The position numbers were made by a program, and so were the translations under genes. DNA of 64,000 nucleotides, taken from NCBI RefSeq assembly GCF_009746125.1, contig NZ_CP041352.1:248001-312000 (forward strand), given 5' to 3'. The notes under the pieces were generated by a model that saw only the letters and a list, made by a program, of their open reading frames with translations, searched no databases and was not told the origin of the DNA. Each line of letters opens with the position of its first letter. Within the stretch, counting starts at the first letter, position 1. The stretch is from Casimicrobium huifangae. Lineage in GTDB: Bacteria > Pseudomonadota > Gammaproteobacteria > Burkholderiales > Casimicrobiaceae. Below are positions 16,866-25,978 of the stretch, in pieces.

Positions 16866-18521
16866 CTAGGCGGCAACTTCGGCGTCGGCAACACCGGCGC
16901 TGGACTTCTTCTGCTCGGCTTTCGGCGCGTCAGCTTTTGGGGCTTCGGCGGGTTTGGCCGCGTCGGTCTTGGCTGGCTCGGGTGCAGCAGCGGGAGCTGC
17001 CGTCGTTGCCGGTGCAGCGCCAGGAGCGGCCGCAGGGGCGACTGCAGGGGTAGCAGGCGCCGTGGCCGGTGCAGCAGCATCAGCCTTGGGCGGCTCCGCC
17101 GGTTTGGCGGCGTCAGCCTTCGGCGCTTCTGCGGCAGGCTTGGCGGCCTCTGGTGCCTTGGGCGCGTCTTTTGGCGCGTTCAGCGTGCGCAACAACACCG
17201 CGCCAACAATCACGGCCACGATGATGGCCAGCCAGCGCATCCAGCCAGCGGCGGGTGCGGACGGCTCCAGCGGTGCGGTGCCAGCGGCGGCGGGCGCAGC
17301 GGTGGCCGCGGGCGCGGCAGGTGCCGCAGCAGCCGGCGCTTTGGCCGCGTCAGGCTTGTAACCCTTGGCGGCAGCGACCACCTTCTCGGCCGCTTCACCC
17401 ATGTTGTTGGCGGTGATGATCGGCAGGCCCGATTTGGCGAGGATTTCCTTGCCGAGGTCTTCGTTGGTGCCCTTCATGCGCACCACCAGCGGCACTTTCA
17501 GGCCCACCGCTTTCGATGCAGCAACCACGCCTTCGGCGATGGTGTCGCACTTCATGATGCCACCGAAGATGTTCACCAGAATCGCTTTCAGATTCGGGTT
17601 CTTCAGCATGATCTTGAACGCTTCGGTCACTTTCTCGGTGGTGGCACCGCCGCCCACGTCGAGGAAGTTGGCCGGCTCGCCGCCGTAGAGCTTGATGGTG
17701 TCCATCGTGCTCATCGCGAGGCCGGCGCCGTTGACCAGGCAGCCAATGTCGCCATCGAGCGAGATGTAGGCGAGGTCAAACTTGCTGGCTTCGATTTCGG
17801 CCGGATCTTCTTCGTCCAGGTCGCGCATGGCGACGATGTCCGGGTGACGGAACAGCGCGTTGCTGTCAAAGTTGAATTTGGCGTCGAGCGCGATTACCTT
17901 GCCGTCGCCAGTGACGATCAGCGGGTTGATCTCGGCCAGCGACGCGTCCTTGTCCATGAACGCGTTGTAGAGGCCCTTGAGCGCCTTGCGTGCTTCGCCG
18001 AACGAGGTGGCCGGAATGCCGATGCCACCGGCGACTTCATCGCTCTGCGCGTCGGTCAGACCAGCGGCCGGGTCGATGAACACCTTCTTGATGGCGTCGG
18101 GGTTCTTGTGCGCCACTTCCTCGATGTCCATGCCGCCTTCGCTGGAGGCGAGCAGGGCGACACGTTGCGTCGCGCGGTCCACCACCATCGAGACGTACAG
18201 TTCCTTCTTGATGTCGGCACCGTCCTCGATGAACAGGCGGCGCACCTTCTGGCCCTCGGGGCCGGTCTGGTGCGTCTTCAATTGCATGCCGAGGATGGCC
18301 GAGGCCTTCTCGCGCACTTCCTCGATCGACTTGGCCACCTTGACGCCGCCGCCCTTGCCGCGGCCACCGGCGTGGATCTGCGCCTTGACCACCCACACCG
18401 GGCCGCCCAGCTCCTGTGCCGCTTTCACAGCCTCTTCAACGGTGAACGCCGGAATGCCGCGCGGCACGGGCACGCCGAACTCACGCAGAATCTGTTTTCC
18501 CTGGTACTCGTGAATCTTCAC
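16866..18521 (-). CDS. sucC: Succinyl-CoA synthetase, beta subunit, with a membrane-spanning C-terminal extension
   Basis: Residues 1 to about 388 are a full-length SucC: ATP-grasp domain ([16 protein letters not shown] at 47-62), the MDIEEVA segment, SLAEINPL, the GGGATTEKV loop and the [10 protein letters not shown] segment of the CoA-ligase domain. The gene then continues in frame for about 163 residues. These comprise an Ala/Pro-rich linker (392-425), a clear transmembrane helix ([21 protein letters not shown], 427-447), and a long Ala/Pro/Lys repeat tail ([11 protein letters not shown]-type units). Typical SucC is about 388 residues and soluble. The start is GTG with AAGAAGGGG upstream. 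The tail could tether the enzyme to the inner membrane (inference). It could be a later fusion with a tail-type gene; no frameshift is needed to read it. Confidence 0.93.
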   Translation of the reverse strand: MKIHEYQGKQILREFGVPVPRGIPAFTVEEAVKAAQELGGPVWVVKAQIHAGGRGKGGGVKVAKSIEEVREKASAILGMQLKTHQTGPEGQKVRRLFIEDGADIKKELYVSMVVDRATQRVALLASSEGGMDIEEVAHKNPDAIKKVFIDPAAGLTDAQSDEVAGGIGIPATSFGEARKALKGLYNAFMDKDASLAEINPLIVTGDGKVIALDAKFNFDSNALFRHPDIVAMRDLDEEDPAEIEASKFDLAYISLDGDIGCLVNGAGLAMSTMDTIKLYGGEPANFLDVGGGATTEKVTEAFKIMLKNPNLKAILVNIFGGIMKCDTIAEGVVAASKAVGLKVPLVVRMKGTNEDLGKEILAKSGLPIITANNMGEAAEKVVAAAKGYKPDAAKAPAAAAPAAPAATAAPAAAGTAPLEPSAPAAGWMRWLAIIVAVIVGAVLLRTLNAPKDAPKAPEAAKPAAEAPKADAAKPAEPPKADAAAPATAPATPAVAPAAAPGAAPATTAAPAAAPEPAKTDAAKPAEAPKADAPKAEQKKSSAGVADAEVAA

Positions 18522-18616
18522 GCTAACCCCTTCTTGTTTTCAAAGTCAAAAAAGTCTGTGCTGCAAGCCTGCGTGGCATCGCCACGCCGCCAATTTCAAG
18601 TCGCGAGGCCGCTCCG

Positions 18617-19174
18617 CTAGGTCGCCTCGACCGTTTCACCCGCGTACCACTTCGGGTAATAAATGCGCACCGTTTCCGTGTCGGTCGCCAGCGCATGGCA
18701 GGAGTCGAGCTGGAACGGCTTCTTGCCGGCGGGCGCATCGGTCTCCCGACGCTCCCCGGCAAAGGTCTGCACCGCCGCCGTTGGCAGATAGCCCAACAGC
18801 TCCGACAAATGGGTGCAACCCTTGACCCCGCCCATTTTTTCAGCAATCACCTTGCGGAAACCTTTCAGCAGGTTGCTGCCGATCAATTTTTTGTAGTCCG
18901 GGCCAATCTTGTTGCATTGGCCGGGGTAGGGCATCTCTTCGGTGGTGGCTTCGATGTCGATCACCTCGAAGCGGCGGTCGATGGTCACCCGCACCAGCAT
19001 GTCGTGCACGGGGATGTCCTTGCTGCGGGTGCCGCCGGCGAGCGGATAGTCGCGATCCTTGCTGTCGGTGAGGCGCGCTTCGATGTCATACAAGCCATCG
19101 GCGCGACGGTAGCCTTCGTAACTCACGCGGCGCAGATGCAGGCGCTCGCGGGCGGCAGGGGAAGACAGCGGCAT
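18617..19174 (-). CDS. DUF2889 family protein
   Basis: 185 residues, soluble. The pattern RRVSYEGYRRADGLYDIEARLTDSKD, then MLVRVTIDRRFEVIDIEATTEEMPYPGQC, and GCTHLSELL is typical of the DUF2889 family, whose function is unknown. The ATG at 19174 is chosen because conservation begins right after it (ERLHLRRVSYEGYRR); the open frame further upstream lies antisense to glpK. It is 95 bp upstream of sucC on the same strand and divergent from glpK. Confidence 0.85.
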   Translation of the reverse strand: MPLSSPAARERLHLRRVSYEGYRRADGLYDIEARLTDSKDRDYPLAGGTRSKDIPVHDMLVRVTIDRRFEVIDIEATTEEMPYPGQCNKIGPDYKKLIGSNLLKGFRKVIAEKMGGVKGCTHLSELLGYLPTAAVQTFAGERRETDAPAGKKPFQLDSCHALATDTETVRIYYPKWYAGETVEAT

Positions 19175-19297
19175 GGGAAGCAAGTCGCCAGCGGAAAGAG
19201 GTCGTGGCGACGCTGTAGACTGTGTTGGGACAATGATTCTAGCGCGCCGCCGCCGCTTCGGTTGTGCGGTGCAGCGAGGCTGTGGGAGGACTTCTGA

Positions 19298-20812
19298 ATG
19301 ACCAAAGACTCGTCGCCGATCGGGTCGGCGCGGTTTGTACTGGCGCTCGATCAAGGTACGACAAGTTCGCGCGCCATCCTGTTTGACCACGCCGGCACGC
19401 CGGTCGCCTCGGCGCAGCAGGAGTTCCGCCAGCATTTCCCGCAGCCGGGCTGGGTGGAGCATGACGCCAGCGAAATCTGGGCGACCCAGCGCGCGGTCAT
19501 GACCGAGGCGATGCACCGTGCTGGTGCGCGCCCGCAGGACGTTGCCGCCATCGGCATCACCAACCAGCGCGAAACTACGGTGCTGTGGGACCGCGCGACC
19601 GGCAAACCTGTCGCCAACGCAATCGTCTGGCAGGACCGGCGGACCGCCGCACTCTGCGACCGCCTGAAAGCGGAAGGCAAGGCGGCGCTGATCCAGCAGA
19701 AGACCGGGCTCGTGCTCGACGCCTATTTCTCTGGCACCAAGCTGAAATGGCTGCTCGACAACGTGCCCGGCGCCCGCGAGCGGGCGCAGAAGGGCGAGCT
19801 GGCCTTCGGCACCATCGACGCCTGGCTGATCTGGAATCTCACTGGCGGCAAGACTCACGCGACTGACCCGTCCAACGCCAGCCGCACGCTGCTGTTCAAC
19901 ATCCACCGCAACGCGTGGGATGACGAGCTGCTGCAACTGCTCGATATTCCACGTTCGGTACTGCCCGAGGTGCGGCCGTCATCCGGCGCCTTTGGTGACG
20001 CCGTGCTCGATGGTGCGGCCATCCCCATCTCCGGTAACGCGGGCGACCAGCAGGCCGCGCTGTTTGGCCAGGCCTGCCACGCGCCGGGCATGGCCAAGAA
20101 CACCTACGGCACCGGCTGCTTCCTGCTGCTCAATACTGGCGCCGAGGCGGTGACGTCCAACAACAACCTGCTGACGACGACGGCGTGGCAACTGGTCGGG
20201 GCGAAGCCGCAGTACGCCCTCGAAGGCTCCGTGTTCATCGGCGGCGCCGTCGTGCAATGGCTGCGCGACGGCCTTCGCGCCATCAAGACAGCCGCTGACG
20301 TGGAAGCGCTGGCCGCGGAAGTGCCCGATTCCGGCGGCGTTTACCTGGTGCCCGCCTTTGCCGGCCTTGGCGCGCCGCACTGGGACCAGTACGCCCGTGG
20401 CGCCATGTTCGGCCTCACGCGGGGCAGCGGCATCACCCACATCGCCCGCGCCGCGCTGGAATCCATCGCCTTCCAGTCGGCCGAAGTGCTGGCCGCGATG
20501 GAAAAGGACGCAGGCATCAAGCTCACCGAATTGCGCGTTGACGGCGGCGCCACCGCCAACAACCTGCTGATGCAGATTCAGGCGGATCTGCTCGGCGTGC
20601 CGGTGGTGCGACCGAAAGTGCTGGAAACCACGGCGCTGGGCGCCGCCTATCTGGCGGGTCTCGCGGTCGGCTTCTGGCACGACGCCGGCGACATCAAGGC
20701 GAACTGGCAGGTGGATCGTGTCTTCGAGCCAACGCTGTCGCGCGACCGTGCGGCCGAGATGATGGCGGGCTGGGCGCAGGCGGTGGAACGAAGCAAGGGT
20801 TGGGCACACTGA
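19298..20812 (+). CDS. glpK: Glycerol kinase
   Basis: 504 residues, standard for the FGGY kinase GlpK, which makes sn-glycerol 3-phosphate from glycerol and ATP in the cytoplasm. Visible motifs: N-terminal phosphate loop [55 protein letters not shown], and the ATPase-domain block [14 protein letters not shown]-like (AGLGAPHWD) and [22 protein letters not shown] precedes the ATG. It fits with the Ugp importer, UgpQ and PlsY elsewhere in the window, which produce or consume glycerol 3-phosphate. No glpF or glpD is adjacent. Confidence 0.97.
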   Translation: MTKDSSPIGSARFVLALDQGTTSSRAILFDHAGTPVASAQQEFRQHFPQPGWVEHDASEIWATQRAVMTEAMHRAGARPQDVAAIGITNQRETTVLWDRATGKPVANAIVWQDRRTAALCDRLKAEGKAALIQQKTGLVLDAYFSGTKLKWLLDNVPGARERAQKGELAFGTIDAWLIWNLTGGKTHATDPSNASRTLLFNIHRNAWDDELLQLLDIPRSVLPEVRPSSGAFGDAVLDGAAIPISGNAGDQQAALFGQACHAPGMAKNTYGTGCFLLLNTGAEAVTSNNNLLTTTAWQLVGAKPQYALEGSVFIGGAVVQWLRDGLRAIKTAADVEALAAEVPDSGGVYLVPAFAGLGAPHWDQYARGAMFGLTRGSGITHIARAALESIAFQSAEVLAAMEKDAGIKLTELRVDGGATANNLLMQIQADLLGVPVVRPKVLETTALGAAYLAGLAVGFWHDAGDIKANWQVDRVFEPTLSRDRAAEMMAGWAQAVERSKGWAH

Positions 20813-20829
20813 CGCCAGCGATCGATCAA

Positions 20830-20939
20830 CTTTCTCCTGAAACGACCATTGCATAGGGCCTGAGCCAATAAATCGCCAGAAATCGACTTATGCCAATTTC
20901 AACTTCTAGCCCGCATTAAATGGGGCTTGCAGCGAAAAG
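20830..20939 (+). repeat. Palindromic element copy C (110 bp)
   Basis: Centred at 20884.5 on ATCGAC. It begins CTTTCTCC and ends GCGAAAAG. Arms GGGC (20856) and GCCC (ending 20912) are offset from symmetry by one base. Right of the core is TTATGCCAATTTC, and the right arm reads TAGCCCGCATTAAATGGGG. It lies between glpK and rpiB. Confidence 0.8.
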
Positions 20940-21062
20940 ATGATGTCTCACCAACTGGCTGGCGCGACGTTCTGACATCTAATCACGAGGGTCTGATCGT
21001 CAATAGCGCGTTCCGCCGCTTGACCCAGACCGCCGCCCCTGACGAAACCGGATAACTCTTCA

Positions 21063-21512
21063 ATGACAAGCAACAACCGCATCGTCCTTTCCAGCGACCA
21101 CGCCGCCATCGCGTTGCGGCAGGCCATCGCCGCTCACGTCGCCGCCAAGGGCTGGGACGTGGTGGACATCGGCCCGACCACGCCCGAGAGCACGCCTTAC
21201 CCGAAGCACGGCGAGGCGGCGGCGCGGCTGGTGGCCTCCGGTGATTGCCGTCTTGGCATCATCCTCTGCGGCACCGGGCAGGGCATCATGATGGCGGCGA
21301 ACAAGGTGCGCGGCATCCGCTGCGGTGTCTGCGCCGACACCTTTTCTGCGCGCATGATCCGCCAGCACAACGACGCCAACATGCTCTCGCTCGGCGCCCG
21401 CGTGATTGGCGAAGGGCTGGCGCTCGACATCGTCGACGCCTTCCTTTCCGCGCAGTTCGAAGGTGGCCGCCACGCCACGCGGGTGGACATGATCATTGCG
21501 CTGGAGCAGTAG
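21063..21512 (+). CDS. rpiB: Ribose-5-phosphate isomerase B (RpiB/LacAB family)
   Basis: 149 residues, the usual length. It interconverts ribose 5-phosphate and ribulose 5-phosphate in the non-oxidative pentose phosphate pathway. Visible: SSDHAAIALR near the N-terminus, the active-site loop GIILCGTGQGIMMAANKVRG with the catalytic Cys, the CADTFSARMIRQHNDANMLSLG segment, and the C-terminal helix. The protein could also act on related sugar phosphates, as some members of the family do. It is apparently transcribed alone. Confidence 0.93.
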   Translation: MTSNNRIVLSSDHAAIALRQAIAAHVAAKGWDVVDIGPTTPESTPYPKHGEAAARLVASGDCRLGIILCGTGQGIMMAANKVRGIRCGVCADTFSARMIRQHNDANMLSLGARVIGEGLALDIVDAFLSAQFEGGRHATRVDMIIALEQ

Positions 21513-21552
21513 TCCGCTGCGCCGGGTCGCGAATTTGACGAGAGGTTTATCA

Positions 21553-21700
21553 ATGCGCGATTTGTCGAAACCGAACATGTTGTTGGCGCTGTGCGCAGCA
21601 CCGCTGCTGGCAACAAGTGCGCACTCCGTCGAGCCGTTGCGTGTGTTTGACGCCCACTTGCCCTAGTGCCACATCGAAGCGCAAGCGCCTTATCCCTCGC
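21553..21700 (+). pseudogene. Truncated amidohydrolase remnant
   Basis: From the ATG at 21553 (GAGAGG upstream) a signal peptide (LLALCAAPLLATSAHS) runs into EPLRVFDAHLP and a TAG stop at 21664. Reading through the stop gives CHIEAQAPYPSHK, which aligns with FDAHMHYNIEARDPYPPAK of the intact secreted amidohydrolase at 25019. The metal-binding DAHxH motif is destroyed at the stop, and homology fades after about 21700. It is a broken paralogue of the gene 3.5 kb downstream. Apart from this remnant and the next terminator, the gap 21513-21909 holds nothing recognisable. Confidence 0.65.
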
Positions 21701-21854
21701 ACAAAAAATGCCGTCCGCGACTGCGGACCTGGCCAGATTGTTCGCAGGCTTTTCTCACGTCGTCGGCGACACCAAGGCCTACCGCAGGGCGTTCGCACGT
21801 TCGAACTGATCGCCGGGTGGATCAGGACGGTGGCTTGGGATGGAGTTTGGGTCG

Positions 21855-21888
21855 GTCAAAAAACAAAAAGCCCACCAAGGCGGGCTTA
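21855..21888 (-). terminator. Terminator of the minus-strand repeat-protein gene
   Basis: On the minus strand AAGCCCGCC pairs with GGTGGGCTT (one G-T pair), followed by TTTTTG and TTTTTT. It lies downstream of the gene ending at 21910. Confidence 0.8.
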
Positions 21889-21909
21889 TTTGCTGCCATC
21901 AGGGTAGCG

Positions 21910-23574
21910 TCAGGGTTGAACTGGAATCCAGTTCGCACCACTGACGGTGGACACGAACAGCATTGCTACCGCGCGGCCAGGGTTGATATTGAACGCGCCT
22001 GCCGTAGTGTTGGTCACCGTGACGACGGCGCCAGCATTGTTCACCACGTAAATCCGCGCGCCGTCAACAAGCGGGGGACCAGTGGGGATGGTGACGTTGC
22101 CTGCCGTGGTTACAACCAGCGTTGAATCATCAATGACGGTATTGGATGCATAGGGGTGTTGGTACGAGTAGGCAACGGTACCGTTGGCAACGGTAAGCGC
22201 ATTGCCGCCCTGCCCAGCGGTAGTGGAAATTCGCACGCCGCGCGTTGCGCTGGAGTTGTTGGCGTTGCTGAAGTTTCCAGCCCAACCAGTACCGTTGGTT
22301 GCGGCCTGAAGGGCGTCATTGCCATTGGCGGCGTTCACGTTCTCGAAGCGACCACCAACGCCGGTACCGCCCGAAATGCCCGCCTGCCCAAGAACACCGA
22401 TACCGTTTTTGGTGTTGAAGCCACGCACACCGTATCCGGCGTCGTCGTTGCGACCAACCACCGCACCAACTCCGTTGCCGCCGCGGTTACGACCAACAAC
22501 GGCCTCACCAAATGTGTTATCACCGATGACACCCGCAGCGCTGATCGACGAAGTGATGCCCCACACCGCGTTGCCGCCCGCACTGGTGGCGAAGACGCCC
22601 GGCCCGACGCCAGCCTGAAGGACATCAACACCGCGCGCGCCATTGCTGACGTTGGTCAGCTGCACCGTCACGCCGGAGCCGATGCCGTTCGTCGTGACGT
22701 TCACTGTGCTCGATGTACTTGCGGCATTGCTGATCTGGAAGAAGCCGGCATTGCCATTGCCAGTGGCCTGGCCGAACACGCCGTAGCCACCGCCATTGGT
22801 CTCACCGCGAACAGCAGCCACAATGTTGGATGCATTATTGATAGCGCCGTAAACACCACGACCCAGGCCTGCCTGAGTGGCGCGAACCGCGTCCCCCGTG
22901 CTGGCTGCATTGGTGACGTCAAACTGGCCGGCATTGCCAGTCTGGCTAAAACCGAATACCCCAACTCCCCCGCCAAGGCTCTGGCCTTGCACACCATAAC
23001 CGCCGGCGACGTCGTTGCGGCCTGTCACGCCGCCGAATCCCGACACAACACCGACACCCCACACACCATGGCTTGCGGTCGAAGTTCCGTAAACACCGGC
23101 AACTCCGCCTGACGTTCCTGCGACGCCAACCCCTGTACTACTGTCGCCGAGAATGGCGCTGCCTGAGCCCAAAACGATGCCGCTCGATCCACGCCGTCCA
23201 ACGATCGCCGCCGACGTGCTGGACGAACCATTTTGTGTGATGTCGAAAAGTGCAGCGGAAGTATTGCCCGACCCGGCGAACGGCAACGAGAACCCCGCAT
23301 TGGCCACGCACGGCCCGAGCACACCGACTGCATCTGCGCAAAGCGCAATCGACTGGACGGTCGCGGAAGGGACGGCGGGCATCGCCACTGCGCCCGCCTC
23401 ATTGACCCGCAGGCGGTCAGCTGAGCCAGCGGAGTTTTTGACGACGAAATTGCTTCCGGCGCTCGGCGTCACTACGACATCAGCCGCTAGTGCCGTGTCG
23501 ACAGACAATGAGTTGATCGAGAGCACGACGATCGAAGCAATCGCAGTGCGTTTGGCAAGGTGATGTAGTTTCAT
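21910..23574 (-). CDS. Large secreted glycine-rich repeat protein
   Basis: 554 residues. The ATG at 23574 (GGGGGA upstream) begins a signal peptide that ends NSLSVDTALA. The mature part is Gly/Ala/Asn/Val-rich and built from imperfect repeats with the pattern GxxGVxGxS/T...GNAGxF...NAASTxxxVxxTxxGxGxGV, for example GGYGVFGQATGNGNAGFFQISNAAST-type segments. The C-terminal ~70 residues (DSTLVVTTAGNVTIPTGPP...ANWIPVQP) look like a distinct beta domain. No anchor motif is seen at the C-terminus. Such repeats often form beta-solenoids or fibre-like shafts; that is an inference. No function is assigned. It appears to be the last gene of a minus-strand group with the next two. Confidence 0.75.
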   Translation of the reverse strand: MKLHHLAKRTAIASIVVLSINSLSVDTALAADVVVTPSAGSNFVVKNSAGSADRLRVNEAGAVAMPAVPSATVQSIALCADAVGVLGPCVANAGFSLPFAGSGNTSAALFDITQNGSSSTSAAIVGRRGSSGIVLGSGSAILGDSSTGVGVAGTSGGVAGVYGTSTASHGVWGVGVVSGFGGVTGRNDVAGGYGVQGQSLGGGVGVFGFSQTGNAGQFDVTNAASTGDAVRATQAGLGRGVYGAINNASNIVAAVRGETNGGGYGVFGQATGNGNAGFFQISNAASTSSTVNVTTNGIGSGVTVQLTNVSNGARGVDVLQAGVGPGVFATSAGGNAVWGITSSISAAGVIGDNTFGEAVVGRNRGGNGVGAVVGRNDDAGYGVRGFNTKNGIGVLGQAGISGGTGVGGRFENVNAANGNDALQAATNGTGWAGNFSNANNSSATRGVRISTTAGQGGNALTVANGTVAYSYQHPYASNTVIDDSTLVVTTAGNVTIPTGPPLVDGARIYVVNNAGAVVTVTNTTAGAFNINPGRAVAMLFVSTVSGANWIPVQP

Positions 23575-23655
23575 GGATCCCCCTGGAACAAAAACGAAGA
23601 ATGCTGAACCGAGCATGCGATGCGGCAGCGAGCGGGCATTGGCACCGAGTTGGCG

Positions 23656-23994
23656 TTACTTTGTTGCAGCAGCTTGAGGAGCGGCGGCTTGTGGCGCCGC
23701 AACCGAACGCCCACCGGACGCCGTTGCGGTCGGTCCGACAGAGGCCGCTGCGCGCTTCGGTGCGGTCGACGCTGGTTGACTGGATGCCAAAACGGCCGAC
23801 GAGTCGCCTGCAGCCGCCGGAGCGGCTACCCCAGCCGAAACGGGCTGAGCGGAAGGCAACGCAGAGGTGCCTTGGGTCTGCGCCACGTTGGCTGGCGTCT
23901 GTGGCGCCGGTGCTGGCTGATCAGAGGCTAGTTGTGCGAAAGCAGCCCCACTGGCCATGCTGGCAACAATCACAGTGGTGAGAAAGGTCTTCAT
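23656..23994 (-). CDS. Small secreted Ala/Pro/Ser-rich protein
   Basis: 112 residues: signal peptide MKTFLTTVIVASMASGAAFA, then a low-complexity Ala/Pro/Ser/Gln region with no Cys and no recognisable domain, ending in APQAAAPQAAATK. It probably is disordered after export. It lies between two other secreted proteins on the same strand. Coding status is supported by the clean signal peptide and its position; homology is not recognised. Confidence 0.6.
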   Translation of the reverse strand: MKTFLTTVIVASMASGAAFAQLASDQPAPAPQTPANVAQTQGTSALPSAQPVSAGVAAPAAAGDSSAVLASSQPASTAPKRAAASVGPTATASGGRSVAAPQAAAPQAAATK

Positions 23995-24013
23995 GATTTC
24001 AGCTTCTTGAGAT

Positions 24014-24787
24014 TTAGCGATGGGCGCGATTGCCGCTGGCGGTTAGCTGCGCCGATCGACGCCCATGCAATCCGTACCCCACCACCAGCAGGCTCAACAA
24101 CATCAGGCCCACAGCGGATAGCGCAGGGATGATCGGCAACACATCAAACCAGTTAAATACGTTGCCGCTGTTAACCGAATTCGAAGCAGACGGGAGTCCA
24201 GGTGCCAGCGTGAGGCCGGTGCCATGATTGTCGGCAACGTCCACATAGCGAATATTCTGGGTGCCCAGCAGATTGAGCTTCGCAGGTGTGCCCGGCACGG
24301 TTGACCGCACTTTCAGCAAGTTACCAGGCGCGCCTTGCAATGTCAAAAGACCGGGGCTTACCGAGGTTGTAGCGCCCGCCGTGAAGAGCAGGGTCTTGCC
24401 GGTAGTTGTGGTCACCGAAAGCGCCGAAAAAGACTGGCTGCCGGCGATGGTGGACGTTGTATTGCCGCAACCATCGGCAATACTCACCGTACCGGTTCCT
24501 TTCGAAAACGTTCCAGCGTTGGAAAAGTCGCCCGTCAATCCCAGCGTTCCCGTGCCACCGTTGACAGTGCCACCAGCATTGATCTGCACGGAATCCGTAT
24601 TGCGGACGTTGGCGGACGACACATCCAGCGTGCCGTTGACGGCCAAATCGGCACAACCAAAATCAACAGCCGCGTCGCCCAATGACCAAGTGGATCCTGC
24701 GCCAACGCTGACCTGCGCAGCCGCAAAGCCGCTGATTCCCGTTGATAGCAAACACACCGCAAAAGCACGTAAAGCACTTGCTCGCAT
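24014..24787 (-). CDS. Secreted beta-rich protein with IPTL-CTERM-like sorting signal
   Basis: 257 residues from the ATG at 24787, preceded by GGGGGG. Signal peptide ends SGFAAAQ. The mature region has short repeated beta strands with the pattern of filamentous or right-handed beta-helix surface proteins (LAVNGTLDVSSANV, LGLTGDFSNAGTFSKGTGTVSIADGC). The C-terminus reads LPIIPALSAVGLMLLSLLVVGYGLHGRR. The IPxLS motif, hydrophobic helix and basic end match the IPTL-CTERM type of sorting signal known from proteobacteria. Two Cys pairs are possible. It is expected at the cell surface or outer membrane. No sortase-like gene is nearby. Confidence 0.75.
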   Translation of the reverse strand: MRASALRAFAVCLLSTGISGFAAAQVSVGAGSTWSLGDAAVDFGCADLAVNGTLDVSSANVRNTDSVQINAGGTVNGGTGTLGLTGDFSNAGTFSKGTGTVSIADGCGNTTSTIAGSQSFSALSVTTTTGKTLLFTAGATTSVSPGLLTLQGAPGNLLKVRSTVPGTPAKLNLLGTQNIRYVDVADNHGTGLTLAPGLPSASNSVNSGNVFNWFDVLPIIPALSAVGLMLLSLLVVGYGLHGRRSAQLTASGNRAHR

Positions 24788-25018
24788 ATCCCCCCCGCAG
24801 TAGCTATTTGACGCAAACGTTATACCAAGCACAGCAATTGCGCAAGAATGTTCTGATGCAAGATTCCAGTAATTCGGCGCGTAGCGTCGCCGTCACCCGA
24901 TCCGCGGCTACCGTGCGTTCCGCAAGCAATCTCCGAATGCCGCTCTCGCAGCCTCCTGCCCCATTGATGCGCACTTGGCGTAGAGTTTGGCCTCGCCATC
25001 ATGTCAAGGGGCAATGCG

Positions 25019-25882
25019 ATGTTTGCCGCCGTTCGCCTTAGTATCCGCCGCAAGGTAGCGATGTCCCTTGTCGCGACGACCGCATCAACGGTGTTGGCGG
25101 CCCAACCGGCCCCGATCTTCGACGCCCACATGCACTACAACATTGAGGCGCGTGACCCCTATCCGCCCGCCAAGGTGCTGGAGATTTTCCGCAAGAACAA
25201 TGTGCGCGGAATCCTCGGTAACTCGCGGCCGAACGAAGGCACCGAGCTGCTGATGAAGGCCGCGCCGGCGTCGCTGACTGTCGTGCCGTTTATCCGCGTC
25301 TATCGCGACCGCGCCGACTACGGCACCTGGCATCGCAACCCGGAAATCGTCGCCATGATCGAGCGCGAGTTCACGCAGGGCAACATGGCCGGCAAGGTGC
25401 GCGGCATCGGCGAGTTTCATCTTTATGGCGACGAGGCGAAATCCAAGGAATTCGCGCAGATCGTCGCCTTCGCGCAGAAGCACGACCTGTGGCTTCACGC
25501 GCACAGCGACGAAGCCGCGCTGGCGCACATCTTTGCGCTGGCGCCGAAAGCGAAGGTCATCTGGGCGCACACCGGCTTCAGCGTCGCCACTGAACGCGTC
25601 GCGGCACTCATGAGGCAGCACCCAGGGCTGATGGGCGAGCTCAGCTATCGCAACGACATCACCGATGGCGGCAAGCTGTCGAAGCAGTGGCGCACACTGT
25701 TCACCGCCTACCCCGACCGCTTTGTTCTCGGCTCCGATTGCTGGGTCACCGAGCGCTGGGCTCAGTACGGCGAGATCATGGATTACTACCAGCGATGGCT
25801 CGCCGAGCTGCCGCGCGATGTCGCGGTGAAGATTGCGCATGGCAACGGCGAGCGCATCTTCGGCATCAAGCTAAGCCCCTAA
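25019..25882 (+). CDS. Exported amidohydrolase (metal-dependent hydrolase, TIM barrel)
   Basis: 287 residues. A signal peptide (RRKVAMSLVATTASTVLAAQ) precedes PIFDAHMHYN, the DAHxH metal site that opens the amidohydrolase barrel. Further expected motifs follow: GEFHLYGDEA, HAHSDEAAL (about residue 160), IWAHTGFS and LGSDCW near the C-terminus, where Asp is a likely catalytic base. AAGGGG lies 7 bp before the ATG at 25019; an ATG at 25001 is less well placed. Export of this fold is uncommon but seen in proteobacteria. The substrate is unknown. A broken paralogue lies at 21553. Confidence 0.8.
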   Translation: MFAAVRLSIRRKVAMSLVATTASTVLAAQPAPIFDAHMHYNIEARDPYPPAKVLEIFRKNNVRGILGNSRPNEGTELLMKAAPASLTVVPFIRVYRDRADYGTWHRNPEIVAMIEREFTQGNMAGKVRGIGEFHLYGDEAKSKEFAQIVAFAQKHDLWLHAHSDEAALAHIFALAPKAKVIWAHTGFSVATERVAALMRQHPGLMGELSYRNDITDGGKLSKQWRTLFTAYPDRFVLGSDCWVTERWAQYGEIMDYYQRWLAELPRDVAVKIAHGNGERIFGIKLSP

Positions 25883-25901
25883 AGTTGGCACACGACCAAC
25901 C

Positions 25902-25925
25902 CTCCTGACACAATGCTGTCAGGAG
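25902..25925. other. Perfect hairpin upstream of the VOC gene
   Basis: CTCCTGACA (25902-25910) and TGTCAGGAG (25917-25925) form a perfect 9-bp stem with a 6-nt loop. There is no T-run, so it is not a classical terminator. It lies 20 bp after the amidohydrolase stop and could be an operator or an mRNA end structure. Confidence 0.45.
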
Positions 25926-25978
25926 CAGGTGACAACAATCCTTTCTGTCAGTCACGACAGCCAAACAAAGGAATCATC

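Noticed and set aside
16650-18620. Long plus-strand open frame opposite sucCD
   Set aside because: GC-rich shadow of secure genes; His/Arg/Gly-rich with no domain.
19175-19936. Upstream extension of the DUF2889 frame
   Set aside because: It lies antisense to glpK, and the conserved domain starts only after the ATG at 19174.
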